The position numbers and the translations under genes were made by a program. DNA of 64,000 nucleotides from NCBI RefSeq assembly GCF_963678635.1, contig NC_087069.1, forward strand, positions 48,130,276 to 48,194,275. Reading direction: 5' to 3'. Positions 47,391-59,240 of this stretch are shown here, in pieces (the stretch's first letter is position 1; each line of letters opens with the position of its first letter). The stretch comes from Symsagittifera roscoffensis. Lineage: Eukaryota; Xenacoelomorpha; Acoela; Convolutidae. The notes beneath the pieces are model-generated. The model saw only the letters and a program-made list of their open reading frames with translations. It was not told the DNA's origin and searched no databases.

Positions 47391-48680
47391 ACGGTTTTTG
47401 ATTGGGAAACTTTTATTTCACATTCGCCCTTCTTGTTTTTTATGTCAAAAACTTTATCTGAATATTGATCAAAATTAAAAAAAAAATTGAAAAACGCTTT
47501 TTGCACATTTTTAGTGCAACTTGACGTTCAAAAATATTAAGGAAATTTATGGAATGAAAGAGTTTTCTGTAAAAAGCTTCAAACACGTGAAAATGACAAA
47601 AAATTGGTCAATTTGATAGGAAACATCCCTCACCCTATCAATATTCAAGAACAACGAGTATTCATTTTTGAGTTGAGAACAGGGAAAATTTATAAGAAAT
47701 GTAAACTCATAACAATTCCTTTTATTTTTGATTTTGAGGTGAGAGGTCCAACTGTGTTTAAACTTCATCCAAAATGTTTTTTGAGCTCGAGTTTGCTCCT
47801 AAATCCGTTTCTGAATGCGTGAGTTTCCATATGTCAATATAATATCATATCAAAAATTGTCTCATATTTCATATTCAATTGATTTGTGTTCAAAATAGAA
47901 ATTTAAAAGAACTTTTTTGCGCTATTGTTGAATACGGTTTCATCAAAAATTTGAGTTTATTTGTAGAAACAAAAGACTTCGATTTGACACGATTAGTTCT
48001 TTTTGTAGAGAAAAAGTAACGGTTTACTCCATCATACACTATTCTACTATATTTGGAGTAATTTTGCAGTTTTTCCTAAAATTCGGGTTTTTGTTGACAA
48101 GTAATCATATTCAACTTTGAGTTCACAACAGGATAACTTTATCAGAAACGTAACCTCAAATTAATTGACTTTAATTATAAATTTCAATTGAGATGTCCTA
48201 TTGTGTTAAAATTTGATCTCAAAACTTTTTTCAACATTGTTGTTGCTCTTCGAGTCCGTTCCCGGATGCGTTAGTTTCCATATGTAAGTACCATACAATG
48301 ACCAAAATTTTTTCATAGAAGTTTCAAACTTTCAAACTCATTTGACTGAAATTCAAAATAGAACTTTTTAAATCATTCTTTGCGCTATTGTTAGGAGTTG
48401 TTTCATCAAAAATTTAATTATGGCAATAAAAAAACTTAACAGTGCTTTTGATTAAAGAAAACATTAAAAATGAATCCTTACAATAAAAAAAGAAGGCTCA
48501 GACAGAAGTAGAAAAACAATTAACTTATTTTTTAACTATATAAATGATAATTATTTTATCCACTCATTTCAAAATTTGTATCTCAAATTCGTTCCACTGA
48601 CAATAAAAGGCTTGAAAATTGATACTACTCTCAATATTTTTAGTTTGGTATATTCCAATTATCTTTCAAAGAGATTCAAA

Positions 48681-50082
48681 ATGATTCTCATTTTTGCATT
48701 GTCTTTATTGGCTTCGAGTCTTGCCAAGCATAAGGAAAGGAGCATAATTAACGGCTATGAATCGCCATATCGAAAGTTCTACGTGCAACTCGAAATACCT
48801 AACGACGCCGCTGAATGCGGTGGAACGATCATCAACGAGAACTTCATATTGATTGCTGCTCATTGTGTTTATGAACAAAAGGGTTAATCAAACTTTTAAG
48901 TTATTGCAGCATCATACTCTTAGTTCCTACGGAACAAATCGACCTCAGGACCCCTAATAACCCTCATTGATAGTTTTTTATACAAAGCTTCCCACCCCGA
49001 TTGAAATATAAACGCTAGGTGCACGATAGGTGTTAGCCGCACGATTTGGTTAGAAAAATACCGGCTTTTAGTATAGACGCATCATATTGTGGCCTAGTTT
49101 TAGATATTTGACACATTCATCATAAGCCAGCGGTCCTTTTAAAAATTTTCGGAAAATTTTTATCATTTGATTGTTTTCCGAGCAAACTCTAATTTTCTAA
49201 TGCAAAAAAAACAAAGTCATGCTTGCTTTTTCAAAACAAAAAATTTTGATTGTTAATTCAGGGCCATTCTACGTGCTAGTTGGGGACTCTACCCAACCAA
49301 ACTGGCAATCGGAGGCTAGAAAAATCCGAGGAAAAGCTTTATTTCATCCCAGGTTTGCCTAAATTGAAATGTCTATGACATTTAATTTTGACTAATAAAT
49401 TCTGTGTTTTCAAAGTCATCAATAACTGAAACACCTGAAACTTTTAAAAAGGTGAGGTTGAAATTAGTATACATGTTTTGAAAGCCAGTTCTTTTTGAAT
49501 TCGGCTAATTTCATCTTAGAGCCTAATAAGTTCTGATCTAAAAAATATAAAGTTTATTGTCTTTCATCTGAAAGTTCATGCAAAGATAATGAACTTGAGA
49601 TAAAAGTAAATGGTTTCTGTTTCAGATATAAAAAACTCACGAATGACATTGGTTTGATAAAACTGGACGAGAAAGTCAGTCCCTCATTAGCAATCCCACT
49701 GTGTCAAAAATCATACAAAGACTCTGGCTATACTTTAGCAATCTGTGGATTGGGTAGAACTCAGTTCAGTCCTAAGAAGTACCCAGACGTTCTACAGGAA
49801 ACAATTGTGTATGAGATCAAAAAACGGTGCCCGTTTTCAGAAATAGATCATACCAAGACAGTTTGTCTGGCTTCGAATGAATCTAGGCCATGTATAGGTG
49901 ATAGCGGAGGTCCGCTGTACCCCCTGACATCAAGTGATGAGGCCGTCTGCGTTTATGGAGTTACGTCGTATGGAAAAGAAGGCTGCAGTGGTGCTTCGGT
50001 CTATACACGTGTCCCGGGATACATTGATTGGATAAACAAAAGTATGAACGGGACTGAAAATTCTGATGCATGGCTTTATTAG
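48681..50082 (+). CDS. Secreted S1A serine protease 2
   Basis: Exons 48681-48882, 49262-49352 and 49626-50082; 249 residues; introns GT..AG, phases 1 and 2 as in its paralogues. The ATG at 48681 gives the signal peptide MILIFALSLLASSLA, whereas upstream in-frame ATGs would hide it. The propeptide KHKERS leads to IINGYES. Triad: His61, Asp105, Ser191 (GDSGGP). Compared with proteases 1 and 3 it lacks four residues just before the active-site serine loop (CLASNESRPCIGDSGG). This puts Arg at chymotrypsin position 189, the floor of the S1 pocket, an unusual basic residue where trypsin has Asp. Disulfide cysteines are intact. A pyrimidine-rich stretch ending CAAAG lies 12 bases before the ATG and may be a spliced-leader acceptor. 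The gene lies in the left palindrome arm and converges on protease 3. Confidence 0.93.
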
Positions 50083-51599
50083 ATTAGACCTTCATTCTGA
50101 GCGTTCAATTCAAAAAAATATGCTATATAGATTGAATCATTAATGATGCTATTACTCAATTGATGCAATTTAAACGGCTAAGTCAAATCTTTTTATGAGA
50201 TTTTCCATGCGACAAAAAAGAGAACTTACCACATAGTTTCATCACTGCCCTAAAGACTGGTCGATGCCAATGAAGTATAATTTTTTGTGCTTTAGTTAAC
50301 TCTTTGGTACGACGAGTTGCCCTTCAAAAAATTTAGAAAAACGATAGCATCAATTTTTGCTGAACAAATCACCGCCGGATAGTTTAAAATATTTACAACC
50401 AATTATCTTACTTTTTTGAAGTCGACTTAGAGGGCGCACGCGCTCTTTGATCAAGCAAAGTTTTGATCAAACTGAGCAAACCATGGCGGCTTATATGTTG
50501 ATAGCAATCGAAAAGTTTGACAGCTTATGTCTCACACTAGCATTGTTCTTGTAACTCCCAAAATATTCAAACGTGAAAGTTTTTGGTAAATACTGTTTGA
50601 ATCATGAATTAGTTGCAATGAACTGACCAACCACCTCCACCGTCACTTTGATGTAAAGAATCCCTCTAGTCTAAAATTATATGGAAAGTTAGGTTGATTT
50701 GTCATCATTTATGGGCGACAATAAAAGATGAAAACCTCTTTTCAAACTTACTAGTACAAAAAGAGCAATACCACAAAATGTGTCCAGCGCAGTTACTCAA
50801 AAAAGTTTTCTTTTCACACAGTTTTGCTTCCGAAATTCTAAAAAAAATACCTGTGCTTCGGAAAAAGGAATAGGATTGAAGTTTGCTAATAAAAGGTCTG
50901 CAATCAAAAGAAATTATTTTAATTCCGTTTAAGCTGCTTATTCGAATTTGCTGGTTTCTGATATAGCAAATTTATATTCTTGAAGGAAAATTACTAAATT
51001 CCAAAACTTCTTCTAGTTAAGTTCTTTTTAGGTTTTTTAATGAACTATATGCGCAATCGTTGATTTAGAAACAGTAATGCGATTGAAAAAAATATATGTT
51101 TGGGGCAACTACTTTTAAAACATTTGCAGTCGCCAACAACAAAATGCTAGTCATAGGATTTCCATTAATGGAAGTTATGTTATTAGCATTTTTTGTTGAC
51201 AACTGTTTTTGTTTTACTTATGATGGAAGAGAGAAAGTTCGTGGGAAACTCATTAACTTAGGTGTTTGAATTATTTATGATTAGTATTTTTTCATCGACT
51301 TAGTTTATGGAGTTGTATGATTCGCATTTTCCATCATTTTCAACGCGGAAATGGTCATGCACATGGCTCTCTAATCGATGTTTGACTGTTGCGTTCTGTT
51401 TATAACACGTTGCATAACTCACGCTACACAAGAGAAAATTGTTTTTTTATTTTCATTTTTTCCATTCATCATTTTCCTTAGATTTTTTTTCGTTCCATTT
51501 GTTTTTGCGGACCGTGACTTAAACCCTCATAATCCAATTAACGTCCTTCTTATCTCTTCCGCATTTCAGCTCCCGCATAATGGCAATATAATCGAATTC

Positions 51600-52060
51600 G
51601 TGGTCTGAATCTTACATCTGTAAGGAATTATAATGGGTTGTTTTTGTCTCGGGATTCCATTATAATCGATTAGAATCCATAGGCGCTCGGTGCGGGCTAC
51701 AGTCAACATACTCAACCCCCCTTCACCCCTTTTTTATCGCACTACCGCACACAGGTTGCCCCCTCACAAGGTTTTAAGAGCAGTTTACAGTCGCCATTTT
51801 TTATGGAGGGTAGAGGCTCAGGATACTGCACATACTACCCATTATTTATCCCTTTCCCTCCAGTCTACCGCCGTCGTTAGGGTTTGAGTTGGTTAACGGG
51901 GGAATTGGGTGGGCGCGTACTGGATTTTAATTGAAATTAGTTTCAAAAAGAATCAATTTTATTCTATGTCATAGTCTATATTGTACCTCCATAATCGATT
52001 ATAATTGAATATTTAATACTCAGAAATCCACATCCGATTAATCATAGGCGCAGATTATGA
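51600..52060. repeat. ATAATCGATTATA-type palindrome cluster with C-rich core (left arm)
   Basis: Contains CCATTATAATCGATTAGAAT, CATAATCGATTATAATTGAA and between them a GC-rich core (CCATAGGCGCTCGGTGCGGG, CCGCCGTCGTTAGGGTTTG). The same family, with CGCACCGATCGCCCAT, occurs at 15516-15535 and in the right arm at 53735-54120. It is a dispersed repeat carried into the palindrome. Confidence 0.6.
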
Positions 52061-52560
52061 ATTACCAGAGCGATTAAATCATCTAACTAGCTTCTCCTAT
52101 TTATTGAAATGATAAACCTAATTCTTTTTTACCCACTTATAACTCCCCCTTATGGCGTCTGTCGAATAATGTTTACCACTTTTGGTGATTGTTGATTGTA
52201 TAATTCGGTAATTCAAACCTAGTTTATATCTTGGTATCAGCAGAGGTTAGCAGAATTGAATGAGTTTGGCTCATATGGCAGAATAGTTTATAGAGCAGCA
52301 GATAGAGCAAAATTTCAGTCATACAGCAGAATTGGTCAATTTTTCTCAAAAATCGTTTCAAAATATTGAAATGAAAGCTGCATTTCTATTTCTGTGGGAA
52401 CTACCAACTTCTCTACTCGACTCAATTTCTAACAGAAGCTGCTCTATTTCTCAGAAACACACAAATCAGTTTATCCGCGAATCTACTTTTTTACTACTTT
52501 GCTTCTTGAAAGTGCTCTGTTTGTTTTTCAAATTGAGTTTTTTTCGAAAAAACACATGAT

Positions 52561-53274
52561 TAATGAGAATTTTCAAAGGGTAGAAAAAAGCTGAATTTTT
52601 TATGAAGCAGCAAAATTTGCCCTGTACGGCAGCAGAAATCTTTGGGGCTTGTAACGATTGATTTCCCCCCTTTGCAATAGATGATGAGAAATAGTTGACA
52701 GATCTGATCAGTTTGAGTTGACATATATTGTTTACTTTGATTTCGCGTCTTATTTTCAGATGTTTTAGTGCATTAAGATATCACCGAGGAATCTGATCCT
52801 TGCAAAGGGCCAAGACAAACGCGCGGTAACCAAAACTGAGTTTAGAAAATTGAATACTATTTTAAAAGGTTGCCTTCCCAGGTCATAAGGCTATAGTTCT
52901 TTTTTTAAGAGTTTCTGAAAAATACTTAATAAACTGCTGTCCATCCGTTCTAGGATAGTTAACTCTGGAATAAAACAGTAAATCAGACTAATCAATTCTT
53001 ATCGCTTCTAGCTAGTCCAATTGGAGAATTCATAATAATTCAAAGCCCCATTGTAATAGTTAATTACGGTTTATATACTAAGATATCAGTCAGCAGACAA
53101 CTAATTGGGTTGATCAAAGAGGCTAATCATTCAGTTTATTTGAAAAACTTATGTGACTCAAAAAAACTTCAAAAAAAAACTTGTCATACAACTTCAGTGA
53201 CAAAAAAAATTTAACACTCTGCAATTGAATGAAAAATTCATTGCCGTATCGTTTCTCATAAAATTTTAAAGAAA
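52561..53274. other. Spacer at the centre of the giant inverted repeat
   Basis: About 700 bp with no clear inverted counterpart. No gene is seen. Weak similarity to the arms may continue for some tens of bases on each side, so the edges are approximate. Confidence 0.6.
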
Positions 53275-53699
53275 ATCTCAAAACAAAATCAATTAGAAAA
53301 ACGAACAAAGCACTTTCAGGAAGCAAAATAGAAAATATATAGTCGCGGATAAGAATATATTTGTGTGTTTCTGAGAAATAGAGCAGTTTCTCTTAGAATT
53401 TTTCTGCTCTATAAACTATTCTGCCATTTTCTGTCAATTTTTCTAAATTCTGCTGCTATGCAGAATCCTTTGTGGCATGGTTACAAGGTACAAAATAGCT
53501 TTGAATTAATGAAATACACAATCGAAAATTACCGCAGGTATTGTTTGTTTTTTTTTGTGCTGTGGTGAACATTCTTCGCCAGATGTCATGCCATAAGGGG
53601 GAGTTGGAAGAGGGTAAAAAAGTTCAGGTTTTTCGATTTAATAAAAAGCAGAAGCTAATTTGATGATTTAATTGCTCTGGTAATTCAAAATCCGCACCT

Positions 53700-54120
53700 A
53701 TGATTAACCGAATGTGGATTTCCGAGTCGTTGAAATTCCATTATAATCGATTCAAGAGGTACAATGAAGACTATGACATAGAACAAAATTGATTCTTTTT
53801 GAAACTAATTTCAGTTAAAATCCAGAACCCGAACACCCCGTCCCCCCGTTCACCCTCTCAACCCCTAACGACGGCGGTAAACTGGAGGGATGGGGAGAAA
53901 CAACGGAGGGTATTTGCAGTATCCTGAGCCCCTACTCTCCATAAAAGTTGGTGAGGATAAACTGTTCTTAAAATCTGGTGAGGGGGCAATTTGTGTGCGG
54001 GGACTCCAATGCAGGAGGAGTTGACGGGGGTTTGAGTATGTGTCGCGCACCGATCGCCCATGGCGCGCACCGACTGTAGCGCACGTGACTGTAGCACGCA
54101 CCGATCGCCCATGGGTTCTA
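53700..54120. repeat. ATAATCGATT-type repeat with GC-rich core (right arm)
   Basis: Reverse-complement partner of 51600-52060. It includes CCATTATAATCGATTCAAGA and the GC-rich core with ACGACGGCGGTAAACTGGAG. At 54047-54115 the unit GCGCACCGATCGCCCATGG is locally duplicated with the variant CGCACCGACTGTAGCGCACG. Open frames in the core on the minus strand are not conserved with the left arm. Confidence 0.6.
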
Positions 54121-54589
54121 TTCGAGTATAATGAATTCCCGAGATAAAAAATTTTCCATTACTAGAAGGGTTTAAGTCTTGGTCAGCAAAAACATTTGGA
54201 ACAAAAAAACCTAAGGAAAATGAAGAATGGAAAAAAAATGAAAATCAGAAAACAATTTTCGGACCCGAAGTAAATCTCTTTTGTATAGCGTGAGTTATGC
54301 AACGTGTAAAATGCAGAACGCAACAGTCAAATATTAATTAGAAATCACTTGTGCTGAAGAATTTCAGTGTTGAAATCGGCCGAAAATGCTAATCATCCAA
54401 TTCCATAAACTAAGTCTTTGAAAAAATACTAATCATAAAAACTTCATACAACTAAGTCATCGAGTTTTTCACAAAAAAATTATTTTTTCTGTATTTCAAA
54501 ATAGAAAAGAAAAACTTAATTAACGAAAATTGCTTATCATAAAATTTCCATTTAAGGAAAGTCTTTGACTAGAATTTTTTTGACTGTGA

Positions 54590-55480
54590 CAGCCAGTAGC
54601 GTGCCGAGGGTAATCCCCCTCAATTTTGATTGCCAAGTTTTTCCAAAGGGTCCCCCCTTTGATATAGTTTTACGATATCAATTTTTTGCTAACTAACCTA
54701 AACAATTTTCGTAGGTGCCAATAAAAATATTTTTAAGGTGGGAGTGCGCGCCAAAAAAAATGCAGTTTAATTGTCAAAATTTTTCCAAAAACGGCCTAAA
54801 AACGTTTTTTTAACCTGTTTTTTATAAATTGACTGCGCCGCTCAACATTTTTCTAAACACAGTTTTCAAAGTTTTTGCCCCCCAAAAATTGTTTGTTATG
54901 TTTTCAATCGCATAACAAGTTTTGTACTGAAACAAACATTTTCTAGAAAAAAGTTTTTGACTGCCCAAATTTGACTTTTGTGTGCATAACGTAGTCCTGG
55001 ATAAGCAAAAGTTGACTTTATTTCATTTTTCAGGATATCTTTTGTCAAAAAGTTTCAACACGCCTACTTTTTTTATATTGCATGTTTTTGTGTGCCTTGA
55101 TCAATACGTGATTAATTAAAAACTCAAATATAAAAAAAAATCACTTTTAGAACTTATCGCCAAAATTTTAAAATTTGATACTATCATTTTATCAAATAAA
55201 TGGATTTAAATGGCGATTGTTTAAACACTAGGCGCATTTTTATCAACATTTAAACTCGCTGGATTCCATAAGAAATTTTTTCGGGACTTTGTGTGAGTAA
55301 CAATTATCACTGAACTGCAGTGACAAAAACCATTAACTAATGTAGAAGATGTGTCTGGGGAATCCAGACGCCAACCAGCTAAATTCTGAGACCTTTTTCA
55401 AAACCGAGCAATCACTTATATGATTTTAGCACAGGACGGATTCTGCAAGAAAACTGATAATTCACAGCATGATTTTTAGA
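54590..55480. other. Arm-specific insertion in the right palindrome arm
   Basis: The left arm passes directly from the sequence near 51190 to that near 51060 in the mirrored order, while the right arm has about 0.9 kb more here. It begins near GTAGCGTGCCGAGGGTAATC. No termini, target duplication or ORF could be defined, so its nature is open. Confidence 0.4.
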
Positions 55481-56568
55481 GTTTCCACTGAAAACTGATC
55501 AAACACTCTTTAATCTTTCAAAATATAAACAAAAAAACTGATAAATTTTTGCACATCGAAATAAGTCTGTTTCTAAATAAAAGAATGTGCATATAGTTAA
55601 CTAAAAAAATTAAAAAGAACTTAACTAGAACTTTTGGAATTTACTAATTTTCTTTCAAGAACATGACTGAACCACATCAGGAGCCAGCAATTTCGAATCA
55701 GCAGCTTAAACGGAATTGAAAGAGTTCCTTTGATTGCAGACTTTTCATTATCAAATTTCTAATATATTCCTTTTCCCGAAACACAGGTTTTTTTTTCAGA
55801 AATCTATTGCGTAATATTATCTGTTTTTCTATTTTAGAAGCAAAGTTCTATAAAAAGAAAACTTTTTGTGAGTAACTGCGCTGGACACATTTTGCGGTAT
55901 TGCTCTTATTCTACCAGTAAACTTGAAAACAGGTTTTCATCTTTTGTTGTCGACCATAATTGATGACAAATCAACCTAACACTCCTTATAAATCCAGACT
56001 AGAGTGATTTATTATTTCAAAGGGTGGGGGTAGGTCAGCTTATTACAACCAATTCATGATTCAAACAGTGCTTAACAAAAACTTTCAGCGTTGAATAATT
56101 TGGGAGTAAAATGAACAATGCTGGGGTGAGACATAAGCTGTCAAACTTTTTTCTCATGGACACACTGATTCGCTATCTACAAATAGCCGCCATGATTTGC
56201 TCAGTTTGATCAAAATTTTGCTTGATCAAAAAGCGCGTTTACGCTCTAAGTCGATTTTCAAAAAATTAAGATAATTGGCTGTAAAAATTGTAAATTATGA
56301 TTCTCCTCTGATTTAATAAGCAAAATTTGATGCTACAGTTTTTTTTAATTAGTTTTTTCTTCGCACCAAAGAATTAACCAAAGCACATAAGTTATATTCC
56401 ATTGGTATCGGCCACTCCTCGGCTAAGTGCTTTTTTTGTCACATGGAAAATCTCATTAAAAAAATTTGACTCAGCCGCTTAAATTGCTTCAATTGATTAA
56501 CATCATCTTTATTTATTCCATCTATATAGCATAATTTTTTAATTGAACGCTCAGAGTGAAAGTTTAAT

Positions 56569-57970
56569 CTAATAAAGCCATGCGTCAGAATTTTCAGTCT
56601 CGTTCATACTTTTGTTTATCCAATCAATGTATCCCGAGACACGTGTATAGACCGAAGCTCCACTGCAGCCGTCTCTGCCATATGCCGCTATTCCATAGAC
56701 ACAGACGGCCTCGCCACTTGCTGTTTGGGGAAAAAGAGGACCACCACTGTCACCTATGCATGGAGCAGAATGACCTTTGTCTGGATTCCAAGCCAGACAA
56801 ACTTTCTTGGTATGATCTATTTCCGAAAACGGGCACCGTTTGTTGATCTCATACACAATTGTTTCCTGTAGAACGTCTGGGTACTTCTTAGGGCTGAATT
56901 GAGTTCTACCCAATCCACAGATTGCTAAAGTATAGCCAGAGTCCTTGTATGATTTTTGACACAATGGGATTGCTGATGAGGGACTCACTCTCTCGTCCAA
57001 TTTTATCAAACCAATGTCATTCGTGAAATTTTGATATCTGAAACAGAAACCAGTTGTTTTTATTTTGAGTTCATTATCCTTGTAAAACATTCTAATCAAT
57101 AGCAGAAAATTGACATTAAACATTTCATTTTCTACATCAGAACTAAATAGGTCCTGTGATGATATTAGCCGACCTTAAAAAAAACTGGCTTTCAAAACTT
57201 TTAATAATAATTTCAACCTCATTTTTTCGTCAATTTCGAGTATTTAAAATATTGGTGACCTTAAAAATACAGTGTTCAATAGTAAAATTAATTGTCATAA
57301 ACATTGCAATTTAGGCAAACCTGGGGTGAAATAAAGCTTTTCCTCGGATTTTTTTAGCCTCCGATTGCCAATTTGGTTGGGTAGAGTCTCCAACTAGCAC
57401 GTAATATAGTCCTAAATTAGAAGTCACCATTTTTTGTATTGAAAAAGCACGCTTTACCTTCTAATGATTTTTTTCTTTTTTATCAGTTGAATAAAATTTT
57501 CATTTTTTTTAAAAGGACGCTGACCTATGCTGAATGTGCCAAATATCTGAAACTAGGCCACAAAATGATGCGTCTATACTAAAAACCGGTAATTGTCTAA
57601 CCAAATCATGCACCTAACACCTATCATGCACCTAGCATTTATATTTCAATCGGGGTGGGAAGCTTCGTAAGAACAATATCAATGAGGGTTATTAGGGCTC
57701 CTGAGGTCGATTTGTTTCGTGGGGCTAAGATTATGATGCTGCAGTAAGTTCTTAAAAGTTTGATTAACCTTTTTGTTCATAAACACAATGAGCAGCAATC
57801 AATATGAAGTGATCGTTGATGATTGTTCCACCACATTCAGCGGCGTCGTTAGGTATATCGAGTTGCACGTAGAACTTTCGATATGGCGAGTCATAACCGT
57901 TAATTATGCTCCTTTCTTCAGGCTCGGCAAAACTTGCAGCCAAAAAAGACAATGCAACTATGACAATCAT
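56569..57970 (-). CDS. Secreted S1A serine protease 3
   Basis: Minus-strand exons 57970-57769, 57411-57321 and 57037-56569; 253 residues; phases 1 and 2. Signal peptide MIVIVALSFLAASFA, short propeptide EPEERS, then IINGYDSPYRKFYVQL. Triad: His61 (IAAHC), Asp105 (TNDIGLI) and Ser195 (CIGDSGGP). Chymotrypsin position 189 is Ala, and position 226 Ser. Ser is replaced by Ala at the usual Ser214 (GIAAYG), whereas protease 1 and protease 2 keep Ser there. All expected disulfide cysteines are present. The residue before IINGY is Ser, with Arg one place earlier. A pyrimidine tract plus CAAAG precedes the ATG by about 12 bases. It lies in the right palindrome arm, tail to tail with protease 2 and about 6.5 kb from it. 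Confidence 0.93.
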
Positions 57971-58319
57971 TTTGAACTTCTTTGAAAGAAAATTGAAATA
58001 TACCTAACAAACAATCTTGAGAGTAGTAATAATTTTGAAGCCTTTTTGAGATACAAAATTTGAAATGAGTGGGAAAAAATTATCATTTATAACCGAAAAA
58101 AATGAGTTAACTGTTTTTCTACAGCTGTCTGAGCCTTCATTTTTTATTGCGAAGTTAAAACTTTTTGGTTTTCCTAAATCAAACGCACTGTTAACTTCTT
58201 TTATTGCCACAATAAACTTTTCGATGAAATATATTCTAACACGCAACAAATGATTTAAAAAACTCTCAGTCAATTGATTTTGAAAACTTGAAACGCCTAG
58301 GAAACCCGCATCCAAGTTT

Positions 58320-59240
58320 AGGCGTAAATAATCGATTATAACGGATTATTATGACTATTTTTGGACAAATATAATCGATTATAATTACCAAAATTAGGTA
58401 ATTAAGAGAATTATAATTGATTAAAATCGTGATATTTTCCAAGAGATTATAACATCTTATAATCGATTATAATTGAGTATAGTTCTTACTAAAAACCCTT
58501 AAATCAATTATAAACGATTATAACCTCTTTTTTGACGGAATTTTGCTATTTTCGATTTGTATCTTATGGGTTATTATTTTTGTGTCATTAAGAAAATCTC
58601 TAAAAGAAAGATCTCTTGAACACTTTGGTTCATCTCAACACAAAGTTTTACGACAAAACAAAAGTTTCACAGAGATCCTTTCATATAACTGGAAAGGTTC
58701 TCGCGGTAGATGAAAGATAATTTTACCGAAACAATCATGAAACTAAATCAATTTGCTGATGCTTTCGTGTTCATAAGAGCTTCAAATATGCATCACAAAA
58801 CAACTCTAATGGAGAAGAAATGGAAAATAAAACTTATAAATAGGAATTAATTGGAAAGCTTTGAAATTTTTTCTCTCATTTTTCATAGGAACCAACGTCC
58901 ACAAAACGCATAAAATATAAGCTATTTAGATGCAACTTCGAAGGCAAAAATGGACAAACAAAAGGGATTATAATCAATTATAATTGATTATAATGAAATT
59001 TTGTGCAAAACTAACGAAATAAAATTTCGAATAAAAATAATGGATTATAATCAATTATAATCGATCACAATTTTATCGAAAAACAGACGAATAAATAATC
59101 GATTTTAATGGATTATAATTAATTATAATTTGATTTGAAAAAAAAAAGAGATTATAATCGATTATTAATTGATTAAAATCAATTGTTTCTCAATTTTAGT
59201 GAGACTGGCACTAAAATCGTAACATAATCGATCATTAACG
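58320..59240. repeat. Dense ATAATCGATTATAAT palindrome tract
   Basis: More than a dozen variants of TATAATCGATTATAAT, ATAATCAATTATAAT and ATTATAATGGATTATAAT occur in two clusters (58325-58530 and 58965-59230), separated by about 430 bp of ordinary sequence. The tract is absent from the equivalent place in the left arm, so it arrived after the inverted duplication or was lost there. Confidence 0.7.

Larger units (their letters stand above)
46735..52560 (+). repeat. Left arm of giant inverted repeat
   Basis: Reverse complement counterpart of 53275-61265. Matched landmarks, left with right: ACTGTCACGTTAGTGGCTT with 61208-61230; the TTAGCAAAAATTAGC array with 60660-60750; protease 2 with protease 3; GTGTCCAGCGCAGTTACTCA with 55870-55890; TTGCATAACTCACGCTACAC with 54287-54305; CCGCCGTCGTTAGGGTTTGA with 53855-53880; and CTATTTCTCAGAAACACACA with 53365-53385. 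Similarity varies from near identity to moderate. Confidence 0.85.

Noticed and set aside
47547..47822. Open frames on both strands, conserved between palindrome arms (also 60219-60554)
   Set aside because: Conservation follows from the near-identical inverted duplication. The related tandem units further in break the same frames, and there is no splice or domain support.
53858..54112. Two overlapping minus-strand frames in the GC-rich core of the right arm
   Set aside because: The equivalent frame in the left arm is not preserved, and the region is a repeat core.
54047..54115. GCGCACCGATCGCCCATGG repeats as a CRISPR-like array
   Set aside because: There are only two or three copies with irregular spacing in a eukaryotic dispersed repeat, and no array structure.
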